From the NCBI GenBank assembly GCA_910574885.1, contig CAJTDD010000001.1:62001-126000 (forward strand): a DNA stretch of 64,000 nt, read 5' to 3'. A model generated the notes under the pieces. That model did not search any database, had not been told where the DNA came from, and saw only the letters and a list, made by a program, of their open reading frames with translations. Origin of the DNA: Lachnospiraceae bacterium. GTDB taxonomy: Bacteria; Bacillota; Clostridia; Lachnospirales; Lachnospiraceae. A program made the translations under genes and the position numbers. This document shows, piece after piece, positions 8,836 to 17,323 of the stretch (within the stretch, counting starts at the first letter, position 1; every line of letters begins with the position of its first letter).

Positions 8836-10155
8836 ATGGCATTGTTAACGTTTAAGGGTGGAATCCACCCGGATGACGGCAAGAGCCTGGCAAAGGATAA
8901 GGCGATTGTCGAAGTAAAACCCAAAGGGGATCTGGTCTATCCGGTTTCCCAGCACATAGGCGCTCCTGCCAGTCCGGTAGTAGCAGTTGGCGACCGTGTT
9001 TTAAAAGGCCAGATGATCGCAGAAGCCGGGGGGTTTGTGTCGGCTCCGATTTATGCGTCGGTTTCAGGAAAAGTGAAAGCGATTGCGCCCCATCTGAACC
9101 CAACGGGGGGAACTGTGAACAGTATTGTAATCGAAAATGACGGCGAGTATGAAGAGGTGGAGTATCCGGCTGTCAAACCATTGGATGAGATGACGAAAGA
9201 GGAGATACTGAATACCATCGGCAATGCCGGGGTAGTCGGTATGGGAGGCGCAGGTTTCCCGACCAAGGTGAAACTCTCACCCAAAGAACCAGATAAGATT
9301 GACTATATTATAGCCAACTGTGCGGAATGTGAACCGTACATTACGGCAGACTACAGATGTATGCTGGAGATACCGGAGAAGCTGGTAGGCGGCATGAAGA
9401 TTATCCTGAAGCTCTTTGACAATGCAAAGGGGATCTTTGGAGTGGAGGATAACAAACCGGATTGTATTGAGAAATTAAAAGAGCTGATCAAGGATGAGCC
9501 TCGGATGGAAGTGCTTGCGCTAAAGACGAAGTACCCTCAAGGAGGCGAGCGTCAACTGATTTATGCGACGACAGGGAGAGCAATTAACTCTGCAATGCTT
9601 CCTGCTGATGCCGGATGCGTGGTGGACAATGTGGCGACAATCATTAGCATATATGAGGCAGTGGCGGAAGGAAAACCGTCCATGGAGCGTGTGACCACTG
9701 TCAGCGGAGACGCTGTGAATGAGCCAGGAAACTTCCGGGTACCCTTCGGGCTGAACCAGGAGGAATTGATTGAGGCGGCAGGAGGCTATAAGAGCGAACC
9801 GGAGAAGGTGATTTCCGGAGGCCCGATGATGGGATTCTCTATGTTTTCTCTGGACGTGCCGATTACGAAGACGTCTTCCTCCATCCTGTGCCTTACGAAG
9901 GATGAGGTCGCAAAGTTTGAGCCAACGGCGTGTATCAACTGCGGGCGCTGCGTGGATGCATGCCCGAGTCGTCTGATTCCCTCAAGGCTTGCGGACTATG
10001 CGGAACACCATGACGAGGCGGCGTTTACGAAGCATGAAGGCTTGGAATGTATGGAATGTGGTTCCTGTAGTTTTGTGTGTCCGGCAAAGCGGCCGCTGAA
10101 ACAGGCGATTGGTTCTATGAGAAAGATTGCGCTGGCGAACCGTAAGAAGAAGTAA
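8836..10155 (+). CDS. rnfC: Rnf electron transport complex subunit C
   Basis: RnfC is the peripheral subunit that binds NADH/NAD+ and FMN in the ferredoxin:NAD+ oxidoreductase. The 439-residue sequence starts with the barrel-sandwich domain (FKGGIHPDDGKSLAKDK) and contains the glycine-rich GNAGVVGMGGAGFPTKVKL. It ends with two [4Fe-4S] ferredoxin motifs, CINCGRCVDACP and CMECGSCSFVCP. It leads the six-gene order C-D-G-E-A-B typical of Clostridia and acetogens. The complex couples ferredoxin oxidation to Na+ or H+ export. The start follows AGGAAGGA. Confidence 0.96.
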   Translation: MALLTFKGGIHPDDGKSLAKDKAIVEVKPKGDLVYPVSQHIGAPASPVVAVGDRVLKGQMIAEAGGFVSAPIYASVSGKVKAIAPHLNPTGGTVNSIVIENDGEYEEVEYPAVKPLDEMTKEEILNTIGNAGVVGMGGAGFPTKVKLSPKEPDKIDYIIANCAECEPYITADYRCMLEIPEKLVGGMKIILKLFDNAKGIFGVEDNKPDCIEKLKELIKDEPRMEVLALKTKYPQGGERQLIYATTGRAINSAMLPADAGCVVDNVATIISIYEAVAEGKPSMERVTTVSGDAVNEPGNFRVPFGLNQEELIEAAGGYKSEPEKVISGGPMMGFSMFSLDVPITKTSSSILCLTKDEVAKFEPTACINCGRCVDACPSRLIPSRLADYAEHHDEAAFTKHEGLECMECGSCSFVCPAKRPLKQAIGSMRKIALANRKKK

Positions 10156-10197
10156 GGGTATTTAAGAGATAATAAAGAGAGGAAGAGGTGAACAAAC

Positions 10198-11148
10198 GTG
10201 AGTGAGAACAAGTTAAAAATGTCATCTTCACCACACATTCGTTCCAAAGTGACTTCAAGCAACATCATGCTCTATGTGACGATTGCGTTGCTGCCGGCTT
10301 CTGCTTTCGGTGTATGGAACTTTGGAGTGTCAGCCCTCGTGATGCTGGTCTGTACGACGGCGTCTGCGGTACTGACAGAATACATATATGAGAAATTAAT
10401 GCATAAGAAGATTACGGTTAATGACTTTAGTGCGGTCGTTACCGGATTACTTCTAGGGCTTAATATGCCTCCCACCGCTCCCTGGTGGATGGGCGTACTG
10501 GGCGGTATCTTCGCAATCCTGATTGTGAAGCAGCTCTTTGGAGGATTGGGGCAGAACATCATGAACCCGGCTCTCGGCGCAAGATGTTTCCTGTTGATTT
10601 CATTTACCAGCCAGATGACCACTTTCGTCTATGACGGAGTGACCGGACCGACTCCGCTGGCTCAGTTAAAGAGCGGCGAGATGGTAGACAGCATGAGCAT
10701 GCTGATTGGGCGGATTCCGGGAACCATCGGTGAGACGTCTGTGATTGCCGTGGTCATCGGGGCAATTTTCCTGATTCTGATGGGAATCATTGACCTTAGG
10801 ATTCCGGGGACTTATATTGCAACATTTGTAGTATTTATCGGTATTTTCGGGCAGTTTGCCAATCCGGAAGTGGGATTTTTTGACCCGCAGTATATTACCG
10901 CACATCTTTGCGGAGGCGGTTTGATGCTCGGCGCATGGTTCATGGCGACCGATTATGTGACGTCGCCGATTACGAAGAGGGGGCAGATCGTCTATGGTAT
11001 GCTTCTTGGTATCCTGACAGGCTTGTTCCGTCTTTTCGGCGGTTCTGCGGAAGGTGTATCTTATGCGATCATCATCAGTAACCTTTTAGTTCCGTTGATC
11101 GAAAGGGTTACTCTTCCAAAACCATTCGGTAAAGGAGGAGAAAAATAA
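10198..11148 (+). CDS. rnfD: Rnf electron transport complex subunit D
   Basis: This 316-residue integral membrane subunit has about nine hydrophobic helices. The segment MATDYVTSPIT contains the threonine region to which FMN is covalently attached in RnfD/NqrB proteins. It starts with GTG, preceded by GAGGAAGAGG. Its stop codon overlaps the rnfG start (TAATG), which indicates translational coupling. Confidence 0.95.
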   Translation: MSENKLKMSSSPHIRSKVTSSNIMLYVTIALLPASAFGVWNFGVSALVMLVCTTASAVLTEYIYEKLMHKKITVNDFSAVVTGLLLGLNMPPTAPWWMGVLGGIFAILIVKQLFGGLGQNIMNPALGARCFLLISFTSQMTTFVYDGVTGPTPLAQLKSGEMVDSMSMLIGRIPGTIGETSVIAVVIGAIFLILMGIIDLRIPGTYIATFVVFIGIFGQFANPEVGFFDPQYITAHLCGGGLMLGAWFMATDYVTSPITKRGQIVYGMLLGILTGLFRLFGGSAEGVSYAIIISNLLVPLIERVTLPKPFGKGGEK

Positions 11149-11729
11149 TGAATAAAATTGTGAAAAATACTTTGATTCTGACGGTCATCACACTGGTCGC
11201 AGGGCTTGGGCTTGGGCTGGTGTATGAGGTCACGAAAGCGCCTATTGCCCAGGCGAAGGAGACTGCGAAGAAAGAGGCATGGCAGAAGGTGTTCCCGGAT
11301 GCAGACATCAATGATTTTGAGCAGGTAGACCTTGATGAGGCGGCGGCAGAGCAGGCGCTGAAAGACATGGGGGTAAACGGGACCATCGACGAGGCGTGTA
11401 CCGTAGGCGACGCAGGTTACGTTGTCACTGCGACGGATAAGGATGGCTTCGGGGGAAGCATTCAGGTCACTGTGGGCATCCAAAGCGACGGTACAGTGAA
11501 CGGAATTTCCATCCTGTCTATCAACGAGACGGCAGGTCTTGGAATGAAAGCTACGGAGCCTGCGTTCTATGGGCAGTATGAAGGAAAACAGACAGAGAAG
11601 TTTGTGGTATCCAAGGATGGCGGAGACGGAGAACCGATTGATGCATTGAGCGGCGCGACCATCACGTCAAGATCCGTGACCGGGGCTGTCAATGCCGCCC
11701 TTGGATATTATCAGGCTGCATTTCAATAG
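11148..11729 (+). CDS. rnfG: Rnf electron transport complex subunit G
   Basis: RnfG has one N-terminal membrane helix and an extracytoplasmic FMN-binding domain. The 193-residue sequence contains DALSGATITSRSVTGAVN; the threonine of SGAT is the expected ester-linked FMN site. Flavin loading requires ApbE, encoded at 15269-16258. The gene overlaps rnfD by one base and is followed by rnfE after 11 bases. Confidence 0.95.
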   Translation: MNKIVKNTLILTVITLVAGLGLGLVYEVTKAPIAQAKETAKKEAWQKVFPDADINDFEQVDLDEAAAEQALKDMGVNGTIDEACTVGDAGYVVTATDKDGFGGSIQVTVGIQSDGTVNGISILSINETAGLGMKATEPAFYGQYEGKQTEKFVVSKDGGDGEPIDALSGATITSRSVTGAVNAALGYYQAAFQ

Positions 11730-11740
11730 GAGGTAGAAAG

Positions 11741-12466
11741 ATGAATAATTGTACCGAAAGAATTTATAACGGTCTGGTCAAAGAAAACCCTACCTTCGTG
11801 CTGATGTTGGGTATGTGTCCGACCCTGGCGGTAACGACGTCCGCCATCAACGGCGTAGGTATGGGGCTGTCTACGACGGTCGTGCTTGTGCTGTCGAATA
11901 TGCTGATTTCCATGCTGCGTAAGATCATCCCGGATTCCGTCCGGATGCCTGCGTTCATCGTAGTCGTGGCTTCATTCGTAACGATTGTACAGTTCCTTTT
12001 GGAAGGGTTCGTACCTAGTTTGTATGCTTCTCTTGGGCTTTATATCCCGCTTATCGTGGTAAACTGTATTATCCTTGGCCGTGCCGAGAGTTATGCGTCT
12101 AAGAACCCTGTTCTGCCGTCCATTTTCGACGGTATCGGTATGGGGCTTGGATTTACTGTGGGACTGACTGCAATCGGTATTGTCCGTGAAGTGATTGGTA
12201 CAGGGGCAATCTTCGGACAGCAGATTCTTCCCCTTGCGGACGCCGCAGCGGGAAAGGGCGGTTATGTGCCTGTTACCATCTTCATCCTTCCGCCGGGAGC
12301 ATTCCTGGTGTTGGCATTCCTGGTGGCTTTGCAGAACAAGGTGAAGATCAATGCGGCTAAGAAAGGCAAGCAGGTCGTAGAGTCAGCCGGATGCGGGGAA
12401 GGGTGTGCTTCTTGCGGCAATGGCGCGTGCAGCGGTAAGGTTTTCCCGACGGGAAATGAAAAGTAG
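11741..12466 (+). CDS. rnfE: Rnf electron transport complex subunit E
   Basis: The 241-residue membrane subunit has six predicted helices. It carries the conserved NPTFVLMLGMCPTLAVT near the N terminus and VNCIILGRAESYASKN mid-protein. RnfE and RnfA are paralogues with opposite topology whose cysteines hold an intramembrane Fe-S centre. The C terminus adds a Cys-rich stretch (CGEGCASCGNGAC) that is not part of the usual core and could bind metal; its role is unknown. Confidence 0.95.
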   Translation: MNNCTERIYNGLVKENPTFVLMLGMCPTLAVTTSAINGVGMGLSTTVVLVLSNMLISMLRKIIPDSVRMPAFIVVVASFVTIVQFLLEGFVPSLYASLGLYIPLIVVNCIILGRAESYASKNPVLPSIFDGIGMGLGFTVGLTAIGIVREVIGTGAIFGQQILPLADAAAGKGGYVPVTIFILPPGAFLVLAFLVALQNKVKINAAKKGKQVVESAGCGEGCASCGNGACSGKVFPTGNEK

Positions 12467-12482
12467 TAGGAGGGGTGCATAG

Positions 12483-13058
12483 ATGAAAGAATTATTGATT
12501 ATTGCGATTGGATCGGCCCTTGTGAATAACGTTGTACTCAGCCAGTTCTTGGGAATCTGCCCGTTCCTTGGCGTATCTAAGAAGGTAGATACGGCAGCCG
12601 GCATGGGCGGGGCGGTTGTGTTCGTTATCACCATCGCTTCATTTGTTACAGGTCTGATTTATAAGTTTATATTGTCGCCGCTGAATTTTGAATATTTGCA
12701 GACAATCGTATTCATTCTGATTATTGCGGCGCTGGTTCAGTTCGTGGAGATGTTTCTGAAAAAGGCGATGCCGCCGCTGTATAATGCGCTTGGCGTGTAC
12801 CTTCCGCTGATTACGACAAACTGTGCCGTACTTGGCGTTGCATTGACCAACGTGCAGAAAGAGTATAGTATCCTTCAGGGCGTAATCTATGGTATCGGAA
12901 CCTCGATTGGATTCCTGATTGCGATCGTAATCATGGCGGGAATCCGTGAGAAGATTGAGTATAATGACATTCCCGAATCCTTTCAGGGAACGCCGATCGT
13001 GCTGGTGACAGCAACTCTTATGGCGATTGCGTTCTGTGGATTCTCGGGACTGATATAG
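12483..13058 (+). CDS. rnfA: Rnf electron transport complex subunit A
   Basis: The 191-residue membrane protein has six helices and the family motifs NNVVLSQFLGICPFLGVSKK and TNCAVLGVAL, which supply the cysteines for the RnfA/RnfE intramembrane cluster. It is preceded by AGGAGGGG and lies 16 bases after rnfE. Confidence 0.96.
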   Translation: MKELLIIAIGSALVNNVVLSQFLGICPFLGVSKKVDTAAGMGGAVVFVITIASFVTGLIYKFILSPLNFEYLQTIVFILIIAALVQFVEMFLKKAMPPLYNALGVYLPLITTNCAVLGVALTNVQKEYSILQGVIYGIGTSIGFLIAIVIMAGIREKIEYNDIPESFQGTPIVLVTATLMAIAFCGFSGLI

Positions 13059-13071
13059 GAGGGACGAAACG

Positions 13072-13863
13072 ATGAGTGTTACAGGTATTATAATTGCTGC
13101 GGTAATCGTGGGCGGAACCGGTTTGTTCATCGGTGTGTTCCTGGGAGTCGCAGGCAAGAAATTTGCGGTTGAAGTCGATGAGAGAGAGGAAGCTATTACG
13201 GGCGTGCTTCCGGGGAATAACTGCGGCGGCTGCGGTTATGCAGGATGTTCCGGCCTTGCGGCGGCAATCGTCAAGGGCGAGGCGGAGATTAGCGGATGTC
13301 CAGTGGGCGGCGCGCCGGTGGCAGAGAAGATTGGGGCAATCATGGGCGTGGAAGCCGGTTCTAAGGCTCGTCAGGTCGCATTCGTGAAGTGTGCGGGAAC
13401 CTGTGATAAGGCTGGTAAGGACTATGAGTATCATGGCCTGAATGACTGTATCATGGTCAATATGATGCAGGCAGGGGGACCTAAGTCCTGTAATTATGGG
13501 TGCCTTGGCGAAGGAAGCTGTGTGAAGGCCTGTCCCTTCGATGCAATCCATATCGTGGACGGAGTTGCCCTTGTGGATAAGGATGCATGTAAGGCCTGCG
13601 GAAAGTGTATTGCGGTATGTCCGAAGAAGTTAATTGAGCTGGTGCCCTATGACCAGAACCATCTGGTGCAGTGCAGTTCCAGGGATAAGGGCAAGGATGT
13701 TATGAAGGCTTGCTCCGTGGGATGTATCGGGTGTAAGATGTGCGAGAAGGTCTGTGAGTCTGATGCGATTAAGGTGGAAGGCAATGTTGCGCATATCGAC
13801 CCTGAGAAGTGTACGGACTGCGGCAAGTGTGCGGAGAAGTGCCCGAAGAAATGTATTAAGTAG
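13072..13863 (+). CDS. rnfB: Rnf electron transport complex subunit B (polyferredoxin)
   Basis: RnfB is thought to accept electrons from soluble ferredoxin and pass them into the complex. The 263-residue protein has an N-terminal membrane helix and then the RnfB/ArsA-like cysteine cluster (NNCGGCGYAGC ... GCPVGG). Three or more ferredoxin-type motifs follow, among them CKACGKCIAVCP, CIGCKMCEKVC and CTDCGKCAEKCP. Length and order match clostridial RnfB. A DUF2752 gene follows eight bases after the stop. Confidence 0.95.
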   Translation: MSVTGIIIAAVIVGGTGLFIGVFLGVAGKKFAVEVDEREEAITGVLPGNNCGGCGYAGCSGLAAAIVKGEAEISGCPVGGAPVAEKIGAIMGVEAGSKARQVAFVKCAGTCDKAGKDYEYHGLNDCIMVNMMQAGGPKSCNYGCLGEGSCVKACPFDAIHIVDGVALVDKDACKACGKCIAVCPKKLIELVPYDQNHLVQCSSRDKGKDVMKACSVGCIGCKMCEKVCESDAIKVEGNVAHIDPEKCTDCGKCAEKCPKKCIK

Positions 13864-13871
13864 GAGATATC

Positions 13872-14285
13872 ATGCTGTTATGGAGAGATATCAAAGATAT
13901 GAAATGGGCGATTATATTAATAATCGCCTATTTTGCATTGGGAAAATATTTTTTATACAGCTTGTGTCCGATGGTAGTTATCACAGGTTTCCCTTGCCCG
14001 GGATGCGGGCTTACCAGGGCGGGATTCCGACTGCTCCGGCTGGATTTTGCCGGGGCGTTCCGGATACATCCGTTTATTTTTCCCATTGCCGCTTATATAG
14101 GGATTTTTAGCTGGAACCGATATATCCGGAAGCGCCGGATGGGGACAGGCTTGAAGATCCTTCTTATTCTGATTTTGGTACTCCTGATTCTGTTTTATAT
14201 ATGGAGGATGCTGCATGATTTTCCTGGAGAGCCGCCTATGAGTTATTATAGCAGGAATTTGCTGTTTTATGTGATATTTAAATAA
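13872..14285 (+). CDS. DUF2752 family membrane protein
   Basis: The 137-residue protein has about three membrane helices. It carries the family signature GFPCPGCGLTRAGFRLLRLDF around residues 39-60, with paired cysteines that could be redox-active or metal-binding. The function of DUF2752 is unknown. Placement directly after rnfB suggests co-transcription with the Rnf operon, but it is not a recognised Rnf subunit. Confidence 0.8.
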   Translation: MLLWRDIKDMKWAIILIIAYFALGKYFLYSLCPMVVITGFPCPGCGLTRAGFRLLRLDFAGAFRIHPFIFPIAAYIGIFSWNRYIRKRRMGTGLKILLILILVLLILFYIWRMLHDFPGEPPMSYYSRNLLFYVIFK

Positions 14286-14316
14286 TTCTATTAGTTCTCG
14301 AAAGGTGGTATCTCTT

Positions 14317-14352
14317 ATGGCATTTAAAACGAATGATTGTCAACAGTTGTAG
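14317..14352 (+). pseudogene. Possible 5' remnant of an IS1182-like transposase
   Basis: After AAAGGTGG, an ATG opens an 11-codon frame, MAFKTNDCQQL, which then hits a stop. From memory, this resembles the N terminus of IS1182-family transposases of Clostridia. Nothing recognisable follows, so only the edge of an insertion sequence would remain. The match is short and could be coincidence. Confidence 0.4.
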
Positions 14353-14529
14353 TCAAAGAACAAGATAATTTCAAACCATTAACACTGCGCTCAGACACAC
14401 ATTTGTAACGAGATGCATTGAGTGTGGCATTAACGAAACAAATGTAATAGGGTTCAATGAATGAGACACTACACCAGTTCTGGGGATATAACTACAGCTT
14501 TTATCTGTGCTGCTTCCTCCGTTTACCGA

Positions 14530-14558
14530 TTGAAATTCTGTCCTTTCCGTGGTAGAAT
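14530..14558 (+). promoter_or_regulatory. Promoter of the Gln/Asn/Tyr-rich membrane protein gene
   Basis: TTGAAA (14530-14535) and TAGAAT (14553-14558) are 17 bases apart, 41 bases before the ATG at 14599. This supports that start. Confidence 0.65.
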
Positions 14559-14598
14559 GGTTAATAAAGTAATCAGAGCAGTACGAGGAGGATGTACA

Positions 14599-15213
14599 AT
14601 GGACAATAATTATGATAATACACCAAAGGAGAATGACGGCTTAAACCAACCTGTTGATGGCACAAATACATCGGGACAGGCGAATTCGGACGCAGCAGGC
14701 CAGTATACCGACCCGAATGCGGGCGAGCAGCCAAGTTCTTCCCAGCAATATCCATATACCAGCCAGAATGCATACGGCAGCGGCCAGACAAACGGCGGCT
14801 ATCAGTATGGCCAGCAAGGGTCCAACGGCAGTTATAGTTACAACCAGAATTATAATCAAAACTATAATCAGAACTATAACCAGAATCAGAACTATGGCCA
14901 GAACAACAGTTACAACTATCAGGACAATTATAGTTACAATACCGGCAATCAATACAACCAAATGTATGAGCCTGGGCAGGATTCATCTCCAATGTCTATG
15001 GGAGACTGGATTATTACTTTGCTGGTGGCGATGATTCCATGTATTGGTATCATAATGTATTTTGTATGGGCATTCAGCAAGACAACGAATGTGAATCGCA
15101 GGAATTTTTGCCGTGCGCAGTTGGTTATCATGGGTGTTGTGTTTGTAATCTATATCATTTTCATTGCATTGTTTGGTTCTATGCTTTTTAGAGCCGGAAG
15201 TTTCTATTATTAA
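14599..15213 (+). CDS. Gln/Asn/Tyr-rich protein with C-terminal membrane helices
   Basis: The 204-residue product starts at ATG 14599 after GAGGAGGA. Residues 1-130 are a disordered Gln/Asn/Gly/Ser/Tyr-rich region with tandem NQNY repeats (three perfect NQNYNQNY-type units). Two membrane helices follow (about 140-165 and 180-200), around TNVNRRNFCRAQ. The architecture resembles DUF4190/TM2-like small membrane proteins of Firmicutes, which have no defined role. The low-complexity half is compositionally prion-like. No function is assigned. Confidence 0.7.
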   Translation: MDNNYDNTPKENDGLNQPVDGTNTSGQANSDAAGQYTDPNAGEQPSSSQQYPYTSQNAYGSGQTNGGYQYGQQGSNGSYSYNQNYNQNYNQNYNQNQNYGQNNSYNYQDNYSYNTGNQYNQMYEPGQDSSPMSMGDWIITLLVAMIPCIGIIMYFVWAFSKTTNVNRRNFCRAQLVIMGVVFVIYIIFIALFGSMLFRAGSFYY

Positions 15214-15223
15214 ATCTTTGTAT

Positions 15224-15261
15224 GAAAAACCTTCGCATAGCGGAAGCTGCGAAGGTTTTTC
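15224..15261. terminator. Bidirectional terminator between convergent genes
   Basis: AAAACCTTCGCA pairs with TGCGAAGGTTTT around a short loop. A-tracts and T-tracts on either side let it serve both the forward gene ending at 15213 and apbE on the reverse strand. Confidence 0.88.
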
Positions 15262-15268
15262 ATTGGGA

Positions 15269-16258
15269 TTATTTGAGTTTTTGCTGGAAATTCTTGGAAT
15301 ACAGAATCTTGTTGTCACTTGTAATGAAGACGGCATCCACGTTGTCCAGTTGTTCTATCAGCCGCATACTCTTATTATAGCCAAGCAGGAAGCAGGTTGT
15401 GCTTAATGCGTCTGCCGTGAGGGAAGAGTTTGTGATGATGGTAACACTGTTCAGATTATTCTCACAGGGATAGCCGGTGTGCGGATCTAATATATGGTGG
15501 TAAATCCTGCCGTCTGCCTTAAAATAACGTTGATACGTGCCGGAAGTAACCACAGATTTGTCGGAGATCCGTACAGATGTGATTGGTTCACCTGTCATAT
15601 CAAAGGGTTTCTGGATACCGATGTTGTAATCGGAACCGTCCAGTCGGCTTCCTATAGTAAGTACATTTCCCCCAAGATTGATGATAGCATGTTTCACATC
15701 TTGTTCTTTTAAATACTTTTTTAGAATATCTGCAATATAGCCCTTGGCGATACCTCCCACATCGATAGCAGCGTAGGGGTCGAGCAGGCGGACGGTGTTA
15801 TCCTTAATGAGAATCTTCTTGTAATCCACATGGCTGGCAGCCTCGTTGACAGCCTCGGGGGTCGGTGGAGCTGGCGTTTCTGCATGGAAATCCCACAGGT
15901 TTGACACAGGCGCGATGGTAACGTCAAAGGCTCCGTTGGACATATCGCCGTAGTAGATAGCTTTCTTGAGCAGGGTAATTGTCTCGTCAGAAACTTCCAC
16001 GGGATTGCCTCCGGCATGGTTGATTCGGGAAATCTCGCTGTCTTCGATTTTGTTCGAGAACATGGCGTGATACTTTTTACAGATATTTTCGCAGCCTTTC
16101 AGCACGTCCTCGTCAGCATTGTCAAGGATCTCGATGCGGACAACCGTATCGAAAAGAGTGTCGGTATAGACCTGTTTTTGCTCCGTCTGCATTCCTGAAC
16201 AGCCAGATAGCAGAAGGGATGCGGATAAAATCAGAGCGGTTAATCTTCTATATTTCAT
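15269..16258 (-). CDS. apbE: FAD:protein FMN transferase (lipoprotein)
   Basis: ApbE transfers FMN from FAD to a threonine of target proteins such as RnfG, RnfD and extracytoplasmic flavoproteins. The 329-residue protein has a lipoprotein signal (lipobox LSGC, Cys at about residue 20). Family motifs follow: DVGGIAKGYIAD, NLGGNVLTIGS, and the C-terminal TSGTYQRYF / HHILDPHTGYP region with metal- and substrate-binding residues. It lies 1.4 kb from rnfB and is the likely enzyme flavinylating the Rnf complex. It is transcribed divergently from the NusG-domain-II gene. Confidence 0.94.
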   Translation of the reverse strand: MKYRRLTALILSASLLLSGCSGMQTEQKQVYTDTLFDTVVRIEILDNADEDVLKGCENICKKYHAMFSNKIEDSEISRINHAGGNPVEVSDETITLLKKAIYYGDMSNGAFDVTIAPVSNLWDFHAETPAPPTPEAVNEAASHVDYKKILIKDNTVRLLDPYAAIDVGGIAKGYIADILKKYLKEQDVKHAIINLGGNVLTIGSRLDGSDYNIGIQKPFDMTGEPITSVRISDKSVVTSGTYQRYFKADGRIYHHILDPHTGYPCENNLNSVTIITNSSLTADALSTTCFLLGYNKSMRLIEQLDNVDAVFITSDNKILYSKNFQQKLK

Positions 16259-16370
16259 AAATATACACCTCGTTCATTCTATGGTGGGTTCCTAATCATT
16301 ATAGCGTAGCTGCCCTCTGCAATCAAACTCTTTTTTATGAAATCCATTTGTTTGTAAATCGAACATGTGG

Positions 16371-16399
16371 TTGCAGAACGGAAATTCTTGTGTTAGAAT
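16371..16399 (+). promoter_or_regulatory. Promoter of the NusG-II/Gx-transporter/ruvAB run
   Basis: TTGCAG (16371-16376) and TAGAAT (16394-16399) are 17 bases apart, 33 bases before the start at 16432. Genes as far as ruvB follow with short gaps. Confidence 0.6.
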
Positions 16400-16431
16400 A
16401 TTGCATAGAGAAAATAAAGAGGTTGATGGAT

Positions 16432-16803
16432 ATGAAGAATGTCTTGAAGAAAAAGGATTGGATTTTGATTGCGGTTATCCTGTGCGTGGCAGGACTTACT
16501 GTGCTTGTTCATACACTTATCGGAGGAGCGGGGGCGAACAGGGTCACGATTAAGATAGAGGGCGCTATTGAAGGAATATACAGTTTGTCGGAGGACCGGG
16601 AGATAGAGATTAACGGGGGAACGAATCTGCTTAGGATTAAGAATGGCGAGGCGACTATGATTCAGGCAGATTGCCCGGATCAGCTTTGTGTCCATCAGAA
16701 ACCGGTGTCTATGAACCATGAGAGTATCATCTGCCTTCCCAACAAAGTTGTTGTGGAGGTGGAATCGAGTGCGAACAGGGAGTTCGACGCCGTGACGAAT
16801 TAA
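16432..16803 (+). CDS. NusG domain II-containing membrane protein
   Basis: The 123-residue protein has one N-terminal membrane helix (residues 10-30) and then an extracytoplasmic NusG-II fold, with the conserved CPDQLCVHQKPVS ... IICLPNKV segment. ATG 16432 is preferred over ATG 16426 because AGAGG (16418-16422) is then nine bases away. The family commonly neighbours ApbE, Rnf genes and Gx-type transporters. In Listeria, similar small membrane proteins belong to the flavin-based extracellular electron transfer locus (from memory). A role in electron transfer here is an inference from context. Confidence 0.8.
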   Translation: MKNVLKKKDWILIAVILCVAGLTVLVHTLIGGAGANRVTIKIEGAIEGIYSLSEDREIEINGGTNLLRIKNGEATMIQADCPDQLCVHQKPVSMNHESIICLPNKVVVEVESSANREFDAVTN

Positions 16804-16819
16804 GCGGGGAGGAGCTTTT

Positions 16820-17311
16820 TTGAAGAGCAGAGTTGCATATTTTGGCGTATTTACGGCGCTGGCATTGATTTTTAGTTATGTTGAGACAATGATTCCGATT
16901 CATTTCGGCGTTCCGGGGATGAAGCTTGGACTTGCGAATCTGATTATTGTAGTTGCATTGTATAAGATACGGATACAGGAGGTATACTTGTTGTCTGTAG
17001 TGCGGGTTTTGCTGTCAGGATTCCTCTTCGGGAATTATTTCAGTATTATCTACAGTTTGGCAGGCGCTCTGCTGAGTCTTTCGGTGATGGCATGTATAAA
17101 GCGGATAGATGGTTTCAGTGTAATGGGAGTGAGTATTGCAGGAGGTGTATTCCACAATATAGGACAGATGATTGTTGCTATGGTGGTTGTAGAAACGTTC
17201 AGCGTGGTCTATTATGTACCGGTACTTCTGGTTGCAGGTCTTGTGACCGGACTTTTCATCGGGATTGCAGCGAATGAGATGTTAAAGCGAATTCAGAATA
17301 TAAAGCTCTGA
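16820..17311 (+). CDS. Gx transporter family / HepA-like membrane protein
   Basis: The 163-residue integral membrane protein has about five helices and the motif HFGVPGMKLGLANLI. It is of the type labelled Gx transporter or heptaprenyl diphosphate synthase component I. These proteins resemble ECF-type substrate-binding subunits, and the enzyme label is probably misleading. It starts with TTG seven bases after GGGAGGAG, 16 bases behind the NusG-II gene. The pairing ApbE/NusG-II/Gx recurs in Firmicutes. Confidence 0.78.
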   Translation: MKSRVAYFGVFTALALIFSYVETMIPIHFGVPGMKLGLANLIIVVALYKIRIQEVYLLSVVRVLLSGFLFGNYFSIIYSLAGALLSLSVMACIKRIDGFSVMGVSIAGGVFHNIGQMIVAMVVVETFSVVYYVPVLLVAGLVTGLFIGIAANEMLKRIQNIKL

Positions 17312-17323
17312 GGGAGGAATGTT

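Larger units (their letters stand above)
14286..14598. other. Intergenic region with a possible transposase-start remnant
   Basis: Apart from the 11-codon remnant at 14317-14352 and the promoter at 14530-14558, nothing coding is apparent. The longer frame running through 14461-14598 lacks a ribosome binding site and lies upstream of a good promoter, so it is not used as the start of the next gene. Confidence 0.55.

Noticed and set aside
14650-14960. Possible CRISPR-like repeats
   Set aside because: The repetition is short codon-level NQNY coding repeats, not evenly spaced repeats with unique spacers. No CRISPR array or cas gene was seen.
14573-15034. Several overlapping frames of about 100-140 codons on both strands
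   Set aside because: They arise from the Asn/Gln/Tyr repeats of the gene at 14599 and lack ribosome sites.
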